Shown: positions 35,609 through 43,477 of the stretch, one piece after another
Numbering within the stretch: the stretch's first letter is position 1
How the letters are laid out: each line of letters begins with the position of its first letter
From: Granulicella sibirica
GTDB lineage: Bacteria; Acidobacteriota; Terriglobia; Terriglobales; Acidobacteriaceae
NCBI RefSeq assembly: GCF_004115155.1
Contig: NZ_RDSM01000001.1
Location: forward strand, 2,294,001 to 2,358,000
Direction: 5' to 3'
DNA: 64,000 nucleotides
The notes under the pieces: generated by a model
Told to the model about the DNA's origin: nothing
Seen by the model: only the letters and a program-made list of their open reading frames with translations
Databases searched by the model: none
Made by a program: the position numbers and the translations under genes

Positions 35609-36376
35609 ATGGCAACCGAAACGCCCATCAAGCTTCCCGCGACGCGTCGCATCTACCGCCCGGTCAACCGCACCTTCGAGCGTGTCTTCTTCGGCGGCAT
35701 GGCCATCCTGCTCTGCGTCATCGTCTTCGTCGGCTTCTCCGCTACCTACTTCCGCGCCGGCATGATCCACGCGCCGCTTCCCGCACCCATCCTCCACATC
35801 CACGGAGCCGCCTTCACCCTCTGGATGGTCCTCTTCCTTATCCAGGCAGCCCTTATCTCGGCAAAGCGCGTCCAGTGGCACCGCTCCCTCGGCACCGTGG
35901 CCTTCTGCCTCCCGCCTATCATGGTGGTCCTCGGCTTCATCGCCGCCGTCGACGCCCTCCACCGCGGCGTCCACATCGGCCCACTCGACCCCGCCGTCTC
36001 CGCTGCTACCCCGCTGCTCGGCATCACCACGTTCGCAGGCATCATCTACGCCTCCTGGCGCACCCGCCGCCAGCCCGACTCCCACAAGCGCCTCATCCTC
36101 CTCGCCACCATCGGACTCGTCGACGCCGCCCTGGGCCGCTTCCCCTGGAGCCGCATGCACTTCTCCCCCGCCGCCGGAGCCGTCACAGGCCTCGGCATCC
36201 TCGTCCTGATGGTGATTGCCTACGACCTCATCTCCCTCCACCGCCTCCACCGCTCGACGATGTGGGCCGCCCCCCTCACCTTCGCCGTCGGCGCATTAGC
36301 CGTCCCCATCGGCATGACCCCCGCCTGGCATCACCTCGCAGCCTTCCTCGACCGAACCATAGGCCCCCACATCTAG
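35609..36376 (+). CDS. Integral membrane protein with conserved histidines, unknown function
   Basis: 255 residues with about seven hydrophobic helices. GGAG is six bases from the ATG. His-rich positions in and near helices (ILHIHGAAFTLWMVLF, VQWHRSLG, SLHRLHRST, AWHHLAAF) suggest metal or heme binding but this is only inference. The WHRSLG turn between helices resembles other uncharacterised six-helix membrane proteins of soil bacteria. It is a single gene, divergent from the peptidase gene. Confidence 0.8.
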   Translation: MATETPIKLPATRRIYRPVNRTFERVFFGGMAILLCVIVFVGFSATYFRAGMIHAPLPAPILHIHGAAFTLWMVLFLIQAALISAKRVQWHRSLGTVAFCLPPIMVVLGFIAAVDALHRGVHIGPLDPAVSAATPLLGITTFAGIIYASWRTRRQPDSHKRLILLATIGLVDAALGRFPWSRMHFSPAAGAVTGLGILVLMVIAYDLISLHRLHRSTMWAAPLTFAVGALAVPIGMTPAWHHLAAFLDRTIGPHI

Positions 36377-36400
36377 CAACGCCGTTGCTTCTGCCGTTGC

Positions 36401-36444
36401 CCTTCTGGTTGCATCCCGGAAGTGAATCCGCGTCTGCCGTTGCC
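36401..36444. repeat. Degenerate REP-like element
   Basis: TTCTGGTT-GCATCCCGGAAGTGAATC followed by CGCGTCTGCCGTTGCC is a decayed copy of the element at 42304, in the gap between convergent genes. Confidence 0.6.
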
Positions 36445-36475
36445 TGTTCCACCGCAGACGGCCACAACATGGGAT

Positions 36476-37312
36476 CTAGTTCATCCACCGCTTGTCATTC
36501 GGATCGCGCCGCTCATCCGGATCGACGTACCGGCCTTCCGCGTCGAAGTGCACCTCGCGGTTCTGCTTCCGCATGTAAACCTCGAACTTCTTCGCCGCGT
36601 TCCTGCGCTTGCGCCGGTAGAACTCGTTCCGGATCGCGTAGAGCCGTTCCGAAAGATTGAAGCTCGTTCCGCCCAGGAAGCCGCGCCTCGGAGCCACGCG
36701 CATGTAGGCATAGCCCACCAGCGCGCCGGTGAGGCAGGTGAGCGCGCCAAAGCGGTCAGGGCCAAGCAGCAGGATCGCCAGGTAGTAAAGAACGTACAGC
36801 GCGACGAGGTACTTCACCTTCATTGTGAAGATGAAGTTGAACCGGATCGACTCCTCGCCCGAAACCGTCGCGAACGCGATCAGAAGCGCCATGATCGGAG
36901 CCCACGGGCCGACGGTCATGACGGCCCCGTCGAGGCGCAGAAACCCGAAATAGGCCAGAAGAGACGCAATCAGGCCGCCCACGGCAGCCGTCAACACGTA
37001 AAACTCGATCAGCCAGTTGCTTCCGTAGCGATCTTCCAGCGTCGATCCGAAGAACCACAGCGTCAGCATCGAGAAGAGCGTTCCCAGGATCCCGGTTGGC
37101 AGAAACTCGTACGTCAGCACCTGCCACACCTGCCCATGCAACAGGTTCGCCGGAATCAAGGCGAACAGAAACATCAACCTCGACGAAAGCCCCGGGGCAG
37201 CCAATCCAAGCAGCGCAAATCCAAAAAAGACAGCCAGCGTAGCGAGGATGAGCTTGCGCGTCGACCCGGAGAAAGGTGGAAATGTCATCGTGATGGGGCC
37301 GGAGCGAGCCAT
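36476..37312 (-). CDS. Rhomboid-like membrane protein without catalytic residues
   Basis: 278 residues. Six hydrophobic helices have rhomboid landmarks: GQVWQVLTYEFLP in the first loop, LWFFGSTLEDRYGSNWLIEFY after helix 2. The Ser of the G-x-S-G site is missing (GPWAPIMALL in its place) and the catalytic His helix reads GALVGYAYMR. It is therefore a pseudoprotease. The C-terminal 65 residues form a basic, Arg/Lys-rich cytoplasmic tail ending in DERRDPNDKRWMN. Inactive rhomboids elsewhere act as chaperones or scaffolds. The LysW-like gene is divergent, 186 bp away. Confidence 0.85.
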   Translation of the reverse strand: MARSGPITMTFPPFSGSTRKLILATLAVFFGFALLGLAAPGLSSRLMFLFALIPANLLHGQVWQVLTYEFLPTGILGTLFSMLTLWFFGSTLEDRYGSNWLIEFYVLTAAVGGLIASLLAYFGFLRLDGAVMTVGPWAPIMALLIAFATVSGEESIRFNFIFTMKVKYLVALYVLYYLAILLLGPDRFGALTCLTGALVGYAYMRVAPRRGFLGGTSFNLSERLYAIRNEFYRRKRRNAAKKFEVYMRKQNREVHFDAEGRYVDPDERRDPNDKRWMN

Positions 37313-37498
37313 AGGTACATGTATTTCACCACATGCGCCTCAACCCTGGCCCAATCCGGCTTGGATTGGGCCGGCAACCCCAAGCCACCATGGGAAAAGA
37401 TCCCACATCCATCCTTTCGAGGCGGGAATGGTGCATGATGAGAAAGTCTTCCGGCGCACACAAGCACCGGAAATTCACGCTCAAGTAAGGAGGCCGAT

Positions 37499-37705
37499 AT
37501 GGCTCTGCTCTGTCCGGAATGCGAAAGTCCGATCATCATCGACGTGGATGAGGTGGAAGAAGGCGAGACCATCCCCTGCGAGGAGTGCGGGACCGATCTG
37601 GAGATCGTCTCGCTCGACCCCCTGAAAGTCGCGGTCGTCGACGACTCCGGCTATGACGACCCGGAAGAGTCCGTCTTCCACGGCGACGAGGAAGAAGACG
37701 AGTAG
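37499..37705 (+). CDS. LysW-like acidic zinc-ribbon protein
   Basis: 68 residues after a perfect AGGAGG. Two CxxC pairs (CPEC near residue 5 and CEEC near 27) form a zinc ribbon, followed by GTDLEIVSLDPLKV, which matches the core of LysW, the amino-group carrier protein of the alpha-aminoadipate lysine route. Real LysW ends in EDWGE, whose terminal Glu gamma-carboxyl carries the substrate; this protein ends in EEEDE, also with a terminal Glu but without the motif. No lysX, lysZ or lysJ gene is nearby. It could be a divergent carrier protein or just a zinc-ribbon protein of other use. Confidence 0.7.
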   Translation: MALLCPECESPIIIDVDEVEEGETIPCEECGTDLEIVSLDPLKVAVVDDSGYDDPEESVFHGDEEEDE

Positions 37706-37735
37706 CCCGTCTGCAATCGCCGTATACTGAAAGAC

Positions 37736-38167
37736 ATGCGCTCCTCTGACCACGCCGGCTTCTCTTCCCGTCCCGCTCGGCCCAGGCGATTCGGCCTCGT
37801 ACGCACCGCATGCGGATTTGCGTTGGCAGTCAGCCTGGCCGGAACCGTCGCCGTTTCGACGTCCCCGGCATCGCTCTTCGCGCAGACCCGCGGGCCGGTG
37901 CAGCGCGTCGTGCAGGGCAGGGTATTGAGCAAGTCCGACGCCCCGCTCAAAGGCGCCATCGTCTACCTCAAGGACGACCACTCCCTCGCCGTCAAGAGCT
38001 ACATCGCCGACGACTCGGGCGGCTACCGCTTCGGCCAGCTCTCCTCCAACAGCGACTACGAGGTCTGGGCCGAGATCAACGGCAAGAAGAGCTCCACCAA
38101 GACCATCAGCTCCTTCGACAGCAAAAACCTCTTCTCCATCGACCTCAAGATCGACACCGGAAGCTAG
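37736..38167 (+). CDS. Exported small protein with carboxypeptidase-regulatory-like domain
   Basis: 143 residues. The long basic N-terminus plus a hydrophobic stretch (FALAVSLAGTVAVSTSPASLFAQ) is a signal peptide. The mature part (VVQGRVLSKSDAPLKGAIVYLKDD, YIADDSGGYRFGQLSSNSDYEVWAEINGKKS) is a seven-stranded CarboxypepD-regulatory fold of the kind that binds or presents surfaces in TonB-linked and adhesive proteins. No Shine-Dalgarno sequence; TATACT at 37723-37728 ends seven bases before the ATG, which suggests a leaderless mRNA. A perfect 11-bp hairpin follows the gene. Confidence 0.88.
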   Translation: MRSSDHAGFSSRPARPRRFGLVRTACGFALAVSLAGTVAVSTSPASLFAQTRGPVQRVVQGRVLSKSDAPLKGAIVYLKDDHSLAVKSYIADDSGGYRFGQLSSNSDYEVWAEINGKKSSTKTISSFDSKNLFSIDLKIDTGS

Positions 38168-38191
38168 CCTCCCGCACATCGACTTCCTCGA

Positions 38192-38216
38192 AAGGGCAGG
38201 CCAACGGCCTGCCCTT
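38192..38216. terminator. Hairpin after the regulatory-like gene
   Basis: A perfect 11-bp stem AAGGGCAGGCC / GGCCTGCCCTT with loop AAC; the T-tract is short. Confidence 0.65.
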
Positions 38217-38302
38217 CGTGCATCCTGCCCAGAAACCCGCGTCAAAGCCGCCCACGACACCGTAAAATGGAGGAACGTCAGCACGCACAAGGAAAGATCC
38301 CC

Positions 38303-39235
38303 ATGAGCATTGGTTCCACCACAGTTTTGATGGCGCAGATGGAGCAGGCCGCGGCCAACGCAGGCCTCGTCGTCGCGGCCACCGAGCCCGGCGTCGACTT
38401 CTCCGGCAATCCCACGACGAAGTTCACCATCGCCCTCGCCGCCGACCCCTCCAAGGCCTTCGGCATCGAGCTCACCGAGCGCTTCGAGTTCGGCCGCCCC
38501 GACCTCCACGCCGAGGTCAAGCTCTTCCTCGCCGAAGCCGCCCAGCGCCTCCGCAACCCACGCCCCGACGTCTACCTCACCCTCACCGGCCTGCCCCTGA
38601 GCTTCGGTAAGTTCGCCTGGCCCTTCCACCACTCCAGCTCCGGAGCCGACACCTCCCTCGTCCACGGCGAGATCAAGCTCGAAGACGGCGAGAACAGCCC
38701 GCTCCACGCCAAGATATCCGCTTCCATGACCGTCACCTTCGCCGAGGTTGTCGCTGCCATGGAACAGCCCTTCGCCGAGGGCTTCATCTACAACGCCATC
38801 CGCAAGACGATGGACCAGGGCCAGCTTGAGCTCGTCAAGAGCGGCAACCGCCAGCCCGTCCCCATCACCACCCGCTACTACAGCATGAAGCAGAAGAAGT
38901 TCGTCTTCAACGACACCACCGAAGCCCAGCGCCGCGAGTTCCTCGCCGGCAAGGTCTACTGGCTCTCCGGCGTCCTCGGCGCAGGCCAGCCCGTGTGGCT
39001 CCTTGACCCCCGCGACGCGCAGTACCTCAACACCACCGTCAGCGATCTCAAGCAGTCCGTCACCGCGCTCGTCTCCGAAGGCCTCATCACCCTCGCCCCG
39101 GACGCCGAGTACGCCATCCCCACCGAGAAGCTCATGGGCAACCGCGCCCAGTACGAGGTCGATATGGCGGATGCGCTCGCCTTCATCAAGCCCACGTTCA
39201 ACGAAGAGATGCGCGGCGGCCACACCAACATGTAG
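38303..39235 (+). CDS. Conserved-looking cytoplasmic protein, unknown function
   Basis: 310 residues from ATG 38303, with AAGGAAAG upstream; ATG 38267 is in frame but overlaps the TAAAAT -10-like element. The protein is well ordered in composition, with no signal peptide or membrane segment. It has two parts, an N-terminal region with FTIALAADPSKAFGIELTER and DVYLTLTGLPLSFG, and a C-terminal winged-helix-like half (SDLKQSVTALVSEGLITLAPDAEYAIPTEKLMG). I do not recognise a family. Confidence 0.75.
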   Translation: MSIGSTTVLMAQMEQAAANAGLVVAATEPGVDFSGNPTTKFTIALAADPSKAFGIELTERFEFGRPDLHAEVKLFLAEAAQRLRNPRPDVYLTLTGLPLSFGKFAWPFHHSSSGADTSLVHGEIKLEDGENSPLHAKISASMTVTFAEVVAAMEQPFAEGFIYNAIRKTMDQGQLELVKSGNRQPVPITTRYYSMKQKKFVFNDTTEAQRREFLAGKVYWLSGVLGAGQPVWLLDPRDAQYLNTTVSDLKQSVTALVSEGLITLAPDAEYAIPTEKLMGNRAQYEVDMADALAFIKPTFNEEMRGGHTNM

Positions 39236-39436
39236 TCAACCCGCACTCCGCAGCAACGTTGTTCGCAACACGCAGACGCCGTATGGGTTCACTTACCTGT
39301 ACGGCGTCTCTGCTTTTGGGTCGCCAGGTCATACCTTCCCCGCATGTTCTGTATGCGACGGACAACAGAACTCTCCGAGCCGCCATCGGACAACAAATGG
39401 GGCGGACAACACGCCTGAACGTGAAAGGTCGACACT

Positions 39437-39796
39437 ATGAGATTCACACGGTTTGCAGCACCGCTCCTCGCACTTGCGTTGATTGGAACCACAGGCGCTC
39501 TCACGGCACAGCAGGGCTACGGACCTCCGGGACCACCTCCCGGCCAGGGCGGATGGGACGCACCTCCCGGTGAATTCCGCCAGTACCAGCGAATCGGATT
39601 CCAGGACGGGATCAATGGCGCTCATAAGGACATGGAGAATCATCGCCGGCCGAACGTCAACAACCGCGATGAGTTCCGTCACCCAAGCGTCCCCCGCGAG
39701 GTTCGCGACGACTACCGTGTAGGCTTCCGCCGCGGTTACGACGCCGCCTGGCAGCATGGTGGTGGATTCGGACCGCCCCCGCCGCGCCCGTACTAA
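39437..39796 (+). CDS. Small exported Pro/Gly-rich protein
   Basis: 119 residues. The signal peptide (MRFTRFAAPLLALALIGTTGALTAQ) is followed by a PPGPPPGQGG stretch. Two related segments then occur, QRIGFQDGINGAHKDMEN and DYRVGFRRGYDAAWQH, about 45 residues apart, so the mature domain may be an internal duplication of a GFxxGxxxA unit. Function unknown. The gene is followed by the GH31 gene after 88 bp, with its own -10 element in between. Confidence 0.8.
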   Translation: MRFTRFAAPLLALALIGTTGALTAQQGYGPPGPPPGQGGWDAPPGEFRQYQRIGFQDGINGAHKDMENHRRPNVNNRDEFRHPSVPREVRDDYRVGFRRGYDAAWQHGGGFGPPPPRPY

Positions 39797-39884
39797 CGCG
39801 CTGTCCTCCCCGGAGAACTGAGTAGAATCGGCCTGTGTGGACGCAAGTCCCGCAGGCCTTCTGCTTTATCCGTGGAGTGTGTGC

Positions 39885-42284
39885 GTGAAAAAGTTACAAT
39901 TCCCCAACGTCGCTCTGGGTGCGGCATCGCGAGCCCTGTTCGCTGCTCTGGCTCTTCTGGCTCCGTCAGCGGCACACGCTCAAACGCCAGCTCAAAGCCC
40001 CATCGAAGCACCAGCCGACATCACCCCCACACCCGGCGCGGCCCCCATGCCGCGGGCCGCGGAGCCGGATCTCCCCGGCATCACCCGCCGCGACATTGAC
40101 AACGTAGCCGTCACCCTCCCCGGCAGGCACCTCGACCGCGGCATAGAAGCCGGCCCCCTCCTCCTCCACGACTTCGACTTCGACGGCACCCCCGTCCCCA
40201 CCAGCAAGCTCCACTTCCACGAACTCTCCTCCGGCGTCCTCGAAATCCGCTCCCTCGCCTCCGTCACCGGCATCTGGCGTTTCCACATCCGCGACGCCGC
40301 CAACTACTACGGCCTAGGCGAGCGCTTCAACGACCTCAACCACGCCCACACCATCATCCGCAATTACTCCCAGGACAACGGAGCATCGAAAGGGGCTTCC
40401 ACCTACAAGCCCATGCCGTTCTTCATGAGCACCACCGGCTACGGCCTCTGGGTAGACACCACCGCCGAAGCCACCTTCGACATGAACGCCTCCTCCAACG
40501 AGGACATCATCGTCGACGTCACCGGCAACCGCTTCCGCGTGGTCGTCTTCCTCGGCCCACAGTTCCCATCCATCCTCGAACACTTCACCGCCCTCGCCGG
40601 CCGGGCCGTCCTCCCTCCCTACTGGGCCTTCGCCCCCTGGAAGTCCCGCGACGTCCACCAGAACGACGCCGAAGTCCGCGAAGATATTGACCGCATGCGC
40701 TTCCTCGGCCTTCCCGCCAGCGTCATCCTCATCGACTCGCCCTGGGCAAGCGCCTACAACACCTACAAGTTCAACCCCAAACAATTCACCGACGCCCCCG
40801 CCATGGTCAAGCACCTCCACGAGCAGGGCTACAAGCTCGTCCTCTGGCACACCTCCTGGATCAACTCCAGGTCCGACACACCGCACGAGCCCGGCTTCGC
40901 CGATAAGATCCCGCCCATGGCGGAAAACTACGCCGAAGCCGCCGAAAAGGGCTACTTCGTCAGGAACGAAAACAACACCCCTTGGGTGGGCCGCTGGTGG
41001 AAGGGAGAAGGCTCCCTCATCGACTTCACCAATCCCCAGGCCAAGCACTGGTGGCAGGACCAGCTCCGCCAGGCCATCGCTGCCGGAGCCGACGGCTTCA
41101 AGGACGACGACGCCGAAGGCAACTTCGTCGCCGACGTAAAGTTCTCCGACGGCTCCGACCCCCGCGTCATGCGCAACCGCTACGCCGTCCTCTACAACAA
41201 CGCTGTCGAAGAGCTCATCCAGAAGGACCTCAAGGGCAACGGCGTCCTCTTTGCCCGCTCCGTCACCCAGGGAGCCAACGGCATCGGCTTCCTCTGGGGC
41301 GGCGACAACGAAGCCAGCTTCTCGCCCGAAAACGGCCTTCCCACCGTCGTCACCGCCGGCTTAGGCGCTGGCCTCAGCGGCATGCCCCTCTGGGCCAGCG
41401 ACCTCGGCGGCTACCTCGGCACCCCCGACACCCCCAACGCCCAACTCCTCATGCGCTGGACCGAGTACTCCGCCTTCTCCCCGGTCATGGAAGTCATGTC
41501 CACGGCAAACATCAGCCCCTGGAATTTTGATTCCAAGCCCCTTGATTCCAAGCCCCTTGATTCCAAGCCCCTTGATTCCAAGGACGGCGGCACCAGGGCC
41601 CTCGACGCCTACCGCAAATATTCCATCCTCCACATGTCCCTCTTCCCCTACCGCTACGCCGCCGCTCAGGAGGCGGCGAAAACGGGCATGCCCCTCATGC
41701 GCGCCCTCGTTCTCAACAACCAGGACGACCCCCAGGCCCGTATCCGCAAGGACGAATATCTCTTCGGCCCCGACATGCTCGTAGCCCCAGTCATCGACCA
41801 GAACCTCTCCCGCCCCGTCTACCTGCCCACCAACGGGGACCCCAACCTCACCTGGCTCAACTACTGGACTGGAGCCGCAACCAGGGGCGGCTCGACCCTC
41901 ATAGCCGACGCTCCCCTCGACGTCATCCCCGTCTACATCCGTGCCGGAGCCATCATCCCCAAAATCCCCGAAGACGTCATGACCCTCGTCCCCACCACCG
42001 AGAGCAACAACAAAACCATCAAAACTCTTGACGAACGCCGCGTCTACGAAATCATCGGAAGCTCATCTTCGGACGCGGTCACGAAGGACTTCGAAGCCCG
42101 CGAACTCACCCACACCGGCAACACCCTCAAAATCACCGGCGAGAAGAACGCCCACATCCTCCTCCGCTGGAAATTTACGAGTATCCACTCCGCCACCCTC
42201 AACGGCTCCCCCCTCACCCTCCAGCCCGGAGCCATCGCCGAGTTCGACTACACCGGCACCCCCGCCACCATAGCCTGGCAATAA
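39885..42284 (+). CDS. Exported GH31 alpha-glycosidase
   Basis: 799 residues from GTG 39885, chosen because GGAG precedes it by seven bases and it gives a signal peptide (KKLQFPNVALGAASRALFAALALL). TAGAAT at 39823-39828 is a good -10; a GTG at 39837, eight bases from it, is an alternative leaderless start. GH31 landmarks: YYGLGERFNDLNH, the nucleophile Asp in GFKDDDAEG near residue 407 and the acid/base Asp in LWGGDNEAS near 474, then PLWASDLGGYLG. The residues fit alpha-xylosidase or alpha-glucosidase. Three and a half copies of DSKPL, encoded by a 15-bp repeat, are inserted near residues 549-566 in a loop after the active-site domain. Confidence 0.93.
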   Translation: MKKLQFPNVALGAASRALFAALALLAPSAAHAQTPAQSPIEAPADITPTPGAAPMPRAAEPDLPGITRRDIDNVAVTLPGRHLDRGIEAGPLLLHDFDFDGTPVPTSKLHFHELSSGVLEIRSLASVTGIWRFHIRDAANYYGLGERFNDLNHAHTIIRNYSQDNGASKGASTYKPMPFFMSTTGYGLWVDTTAEATFDMNASSNEDIIVDVTGNRFRVVVFLGPQFPSILEHFTALAGRAVLPPYWAFAPWKSRDVHQNDAEVREDIDRMRFLGLPASVILIDSPWASAYNTYKFNPKQFTDAPAMVKHLHEQGYKLVLWHTSWINSRSDTPHEPGFADKIPPMAENYAEAAEKGYFVRNENNTPWVGRWWKGEGSLIDFTNPQAKHWWQDQLRQAIAAGADGFKDDDAEGNFVADVKFSDGSDPRVMRNRYAVLYNNAVEELIQKDLKGNGVLFARSVTQGANGIGFLWGGDNEASFSPENGLPTVVTAGLGAGLSGMPLWASDLGGYLGTPDTPNAQLLMRWTEYSAFSPVMEVMSTANISPWNFDSKPLDSKPLDSKPLDSKDGGTRALDAYRKYSILHMSLFPYRYAAAQEAAKTGMPLMRALVLNNQDDPQARIRKDEYLFGPDMLVAPVIDQNLSRPVYLPTNGDPNLTWLNYWTGAATRGGSTLIADAPLDVIPVYIRAGAIIPKIPEDVMTLVPTTESNNKTIKTLDERRVYEIIGSSSSDAVTKDFEARELTHTGNTLKITGEKNAHILLRWKFTSIHSATLNGSPLTLQPGAIAEFDYTGTPATIAWQ
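41529..41582. repeat. 15-bp in-frame tandem repeat inside GH31
   Basis: GATTCCAAGCCCCTT occurs three times exactly, then nine more bases, encoding D-S-K-P-L units. The lack of any base changes between copies suggests recent expansion. Confidence 0.95.
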
Positions 42285-42297
42285 CCAGCCACCGCCA

Positions 42298-42664
42298 TTG
42301 CCGTTCTGGTTGTCATTCCCGTAGGGAATCTGCGTTTGCCTTGTCGTTGGCCGTCGAGCCGGGTTGCCCCACCTTCGGCGAAAGCCTCATCGTCGACTAA
42401 GGTGGGAGCAGCCAGCCCGCTGTCTTTGCCGTTCTGGTTGTCATTCCCGTAGGGAATCTGCGTTTGCCTTGTCATTGGCCGTCGAGCCGGGGTGCCCCAC
42501 CTTCGCCGACAGCCTCATCGTCGACTAAGGTGGGAGCAGCCAGCCCGCTGTCTTTGCCGTTCTGGTTGTCATTCCCGTAGGGAATCTGCGTTTGCCTTGT
42601 CGTTGGCCGTCGAGCCGGGTGCCCCGCCTTCGCCGACAGCCTCATCGTCGGCTAAGGTGGGAGC
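42298..42664. repeat. 128-bp tandem repeat (2.9 copies) containing a REP-like palindrome
   Basis: TTCTGGTTGTCATTCCCG starts at 42304, 42432 and 42560, exactly 128 bp apart, and the intervening sequence is almost identical. Each unit has the palindrome ATTCCC-GTA-GGGAAT and a second stem CCCACCTT...AAGGTGGG (one arm is CCCGCCTT in the third copy). The third unit ends early, at about 42664. Confidence 0.95.
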
Positions 42665-43047
42665 CCAAACCGCCCAAGGTCGCCGCAAGCGAAACTATTT
42701 TTCGCGTATTTCCAGCCAAATTCACATGTCAAGCCCCAAAGCAACGTAAACATCACATTCTAAAGAGAAAAGTGCATGTCCTTTTAGTTCCGGTGCGTTC
42801 TCTACAATTAAAAGCAGAGGGAAAACAAAAACCGCTCCCCCAGGGGAGAAGCGGTTTCCCTGCTCCAGATTGACACTTCCGAAACTCAGCATCGTAATGA
42901 GAGAACCCGCTAAGTCCAATCATTACTAATATTTGCGGCTAAATCCTTTATAATGAAATATTTACAGGGGAAAGACTGCCGCATAGTATTGACAACAAAA
43001 GCGTTACGCCCAGGCAATGGGGAGGGGGGTACCCCCCTTCGAGCCCG
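42665..43047. other. AT-rich gene-free block
   Basis: The 380 bp between the tandem repeats and the TM2 gene are markedly richer in A and T than the surroundings, especially 42690-42990. A consensus TATAAT (42949) and a TTGACA (42989) are present on the plus strand but not in a productive spacing. No reading frame is convincing. On the minus strand the region would be the 3' part of the TM2 transcript or a separate small RNA ending at the terminator at 42829. Confidence 0.5.
42821..42857 (-). terminator. Strong intrinsic terminator, minus strand
   Basis: On the minus strand AAACCGCT-TCT-CCCC, loop TG, GGGG-AGCGGTTT is followed by TTGTTTT. Confidence 0.8.
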
Positions 43048-43401
43048 TCAGATAGAAGCCACAGGCATGCTGCCATTCTGCACCGGCATTCCCGGACCAG
43101 CAAGAATGTGTGACGAAATCAGGGAAGCAATCGCCACGTTGTACTCGCGCACACGGGCCGGCATGAAGAACGCCTCGATCCACCCAAGGAAGCAGGGAAT
43201 GCCCGTCCACGAAAGCAGGAGATACGTGAGCCCAAGCCCGTTCCGTCCGAGATAGAAGTGATGGATCCCGAAGCTGCCAAGAAACACAGCAAACAACACG
43301 CCCGCGATCTCATCCTTGCGCGCGCGTTCGTACTCGGCATAGAACCACGCCTTCTGCTGCTCGTTCATCCGCGCTGTGTACACACTATCGGGATAGATCA
43401 T
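43048..43401 (-). CDS. TM2-domain membrane protein
   Basis: 117 residues from ATG 43401, with GAGGGG six bases upstream. After a charged helix (MNEQQKAWFYAEYERARKDE) comes the TM2 domain: GVLFAVFLGSFGIHHFYLGRNGLGLTYLLL and SWTGIPCFLGWIEAFFMP, two helices joined by the family's G-x-H-x-F-Y-L-G turn. A short hydrophobic tail follows. Function is unknown in bacteria. The gene shares its direction with the glycosyltransferases upstream. Confidence 0.9.
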   Translation of the reverse strand: MIYPDSVYTARMNEQQKAWFYAEYERARKDEIAGVLFAVFLGSFGIHHFYLGRNGLGLTYLLLSWTGIPCFLGWIEAFFMPARVREYNVAIASLISSHILAGPGMPVQNGSMPVASI

Positions 43402-43477
43402 CACGTTCCCCTCTCACTCGGCTCTGAACCATCTGGCCCTGAAAGATATACGCATTCCCTGTCACGATGTTCCCGGC

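Noticed and set aside
37481..39223. 580-codon minus-strand open frame
   Set aside because: Covers three plus-strand genes with good starts and signal peptides; Gly/Glu/Val-rich shadow.
42298..42664. CRISPR-like array
   Set aside because: The 128-bp units are repeated in full, including the parts that would be spacers, and no cas gene is present.
42722..42919. 65-codon minus-strand frame in the AT-rich block
   Set aside because: It reads through the terminator hairpin and has no start signal or family features.
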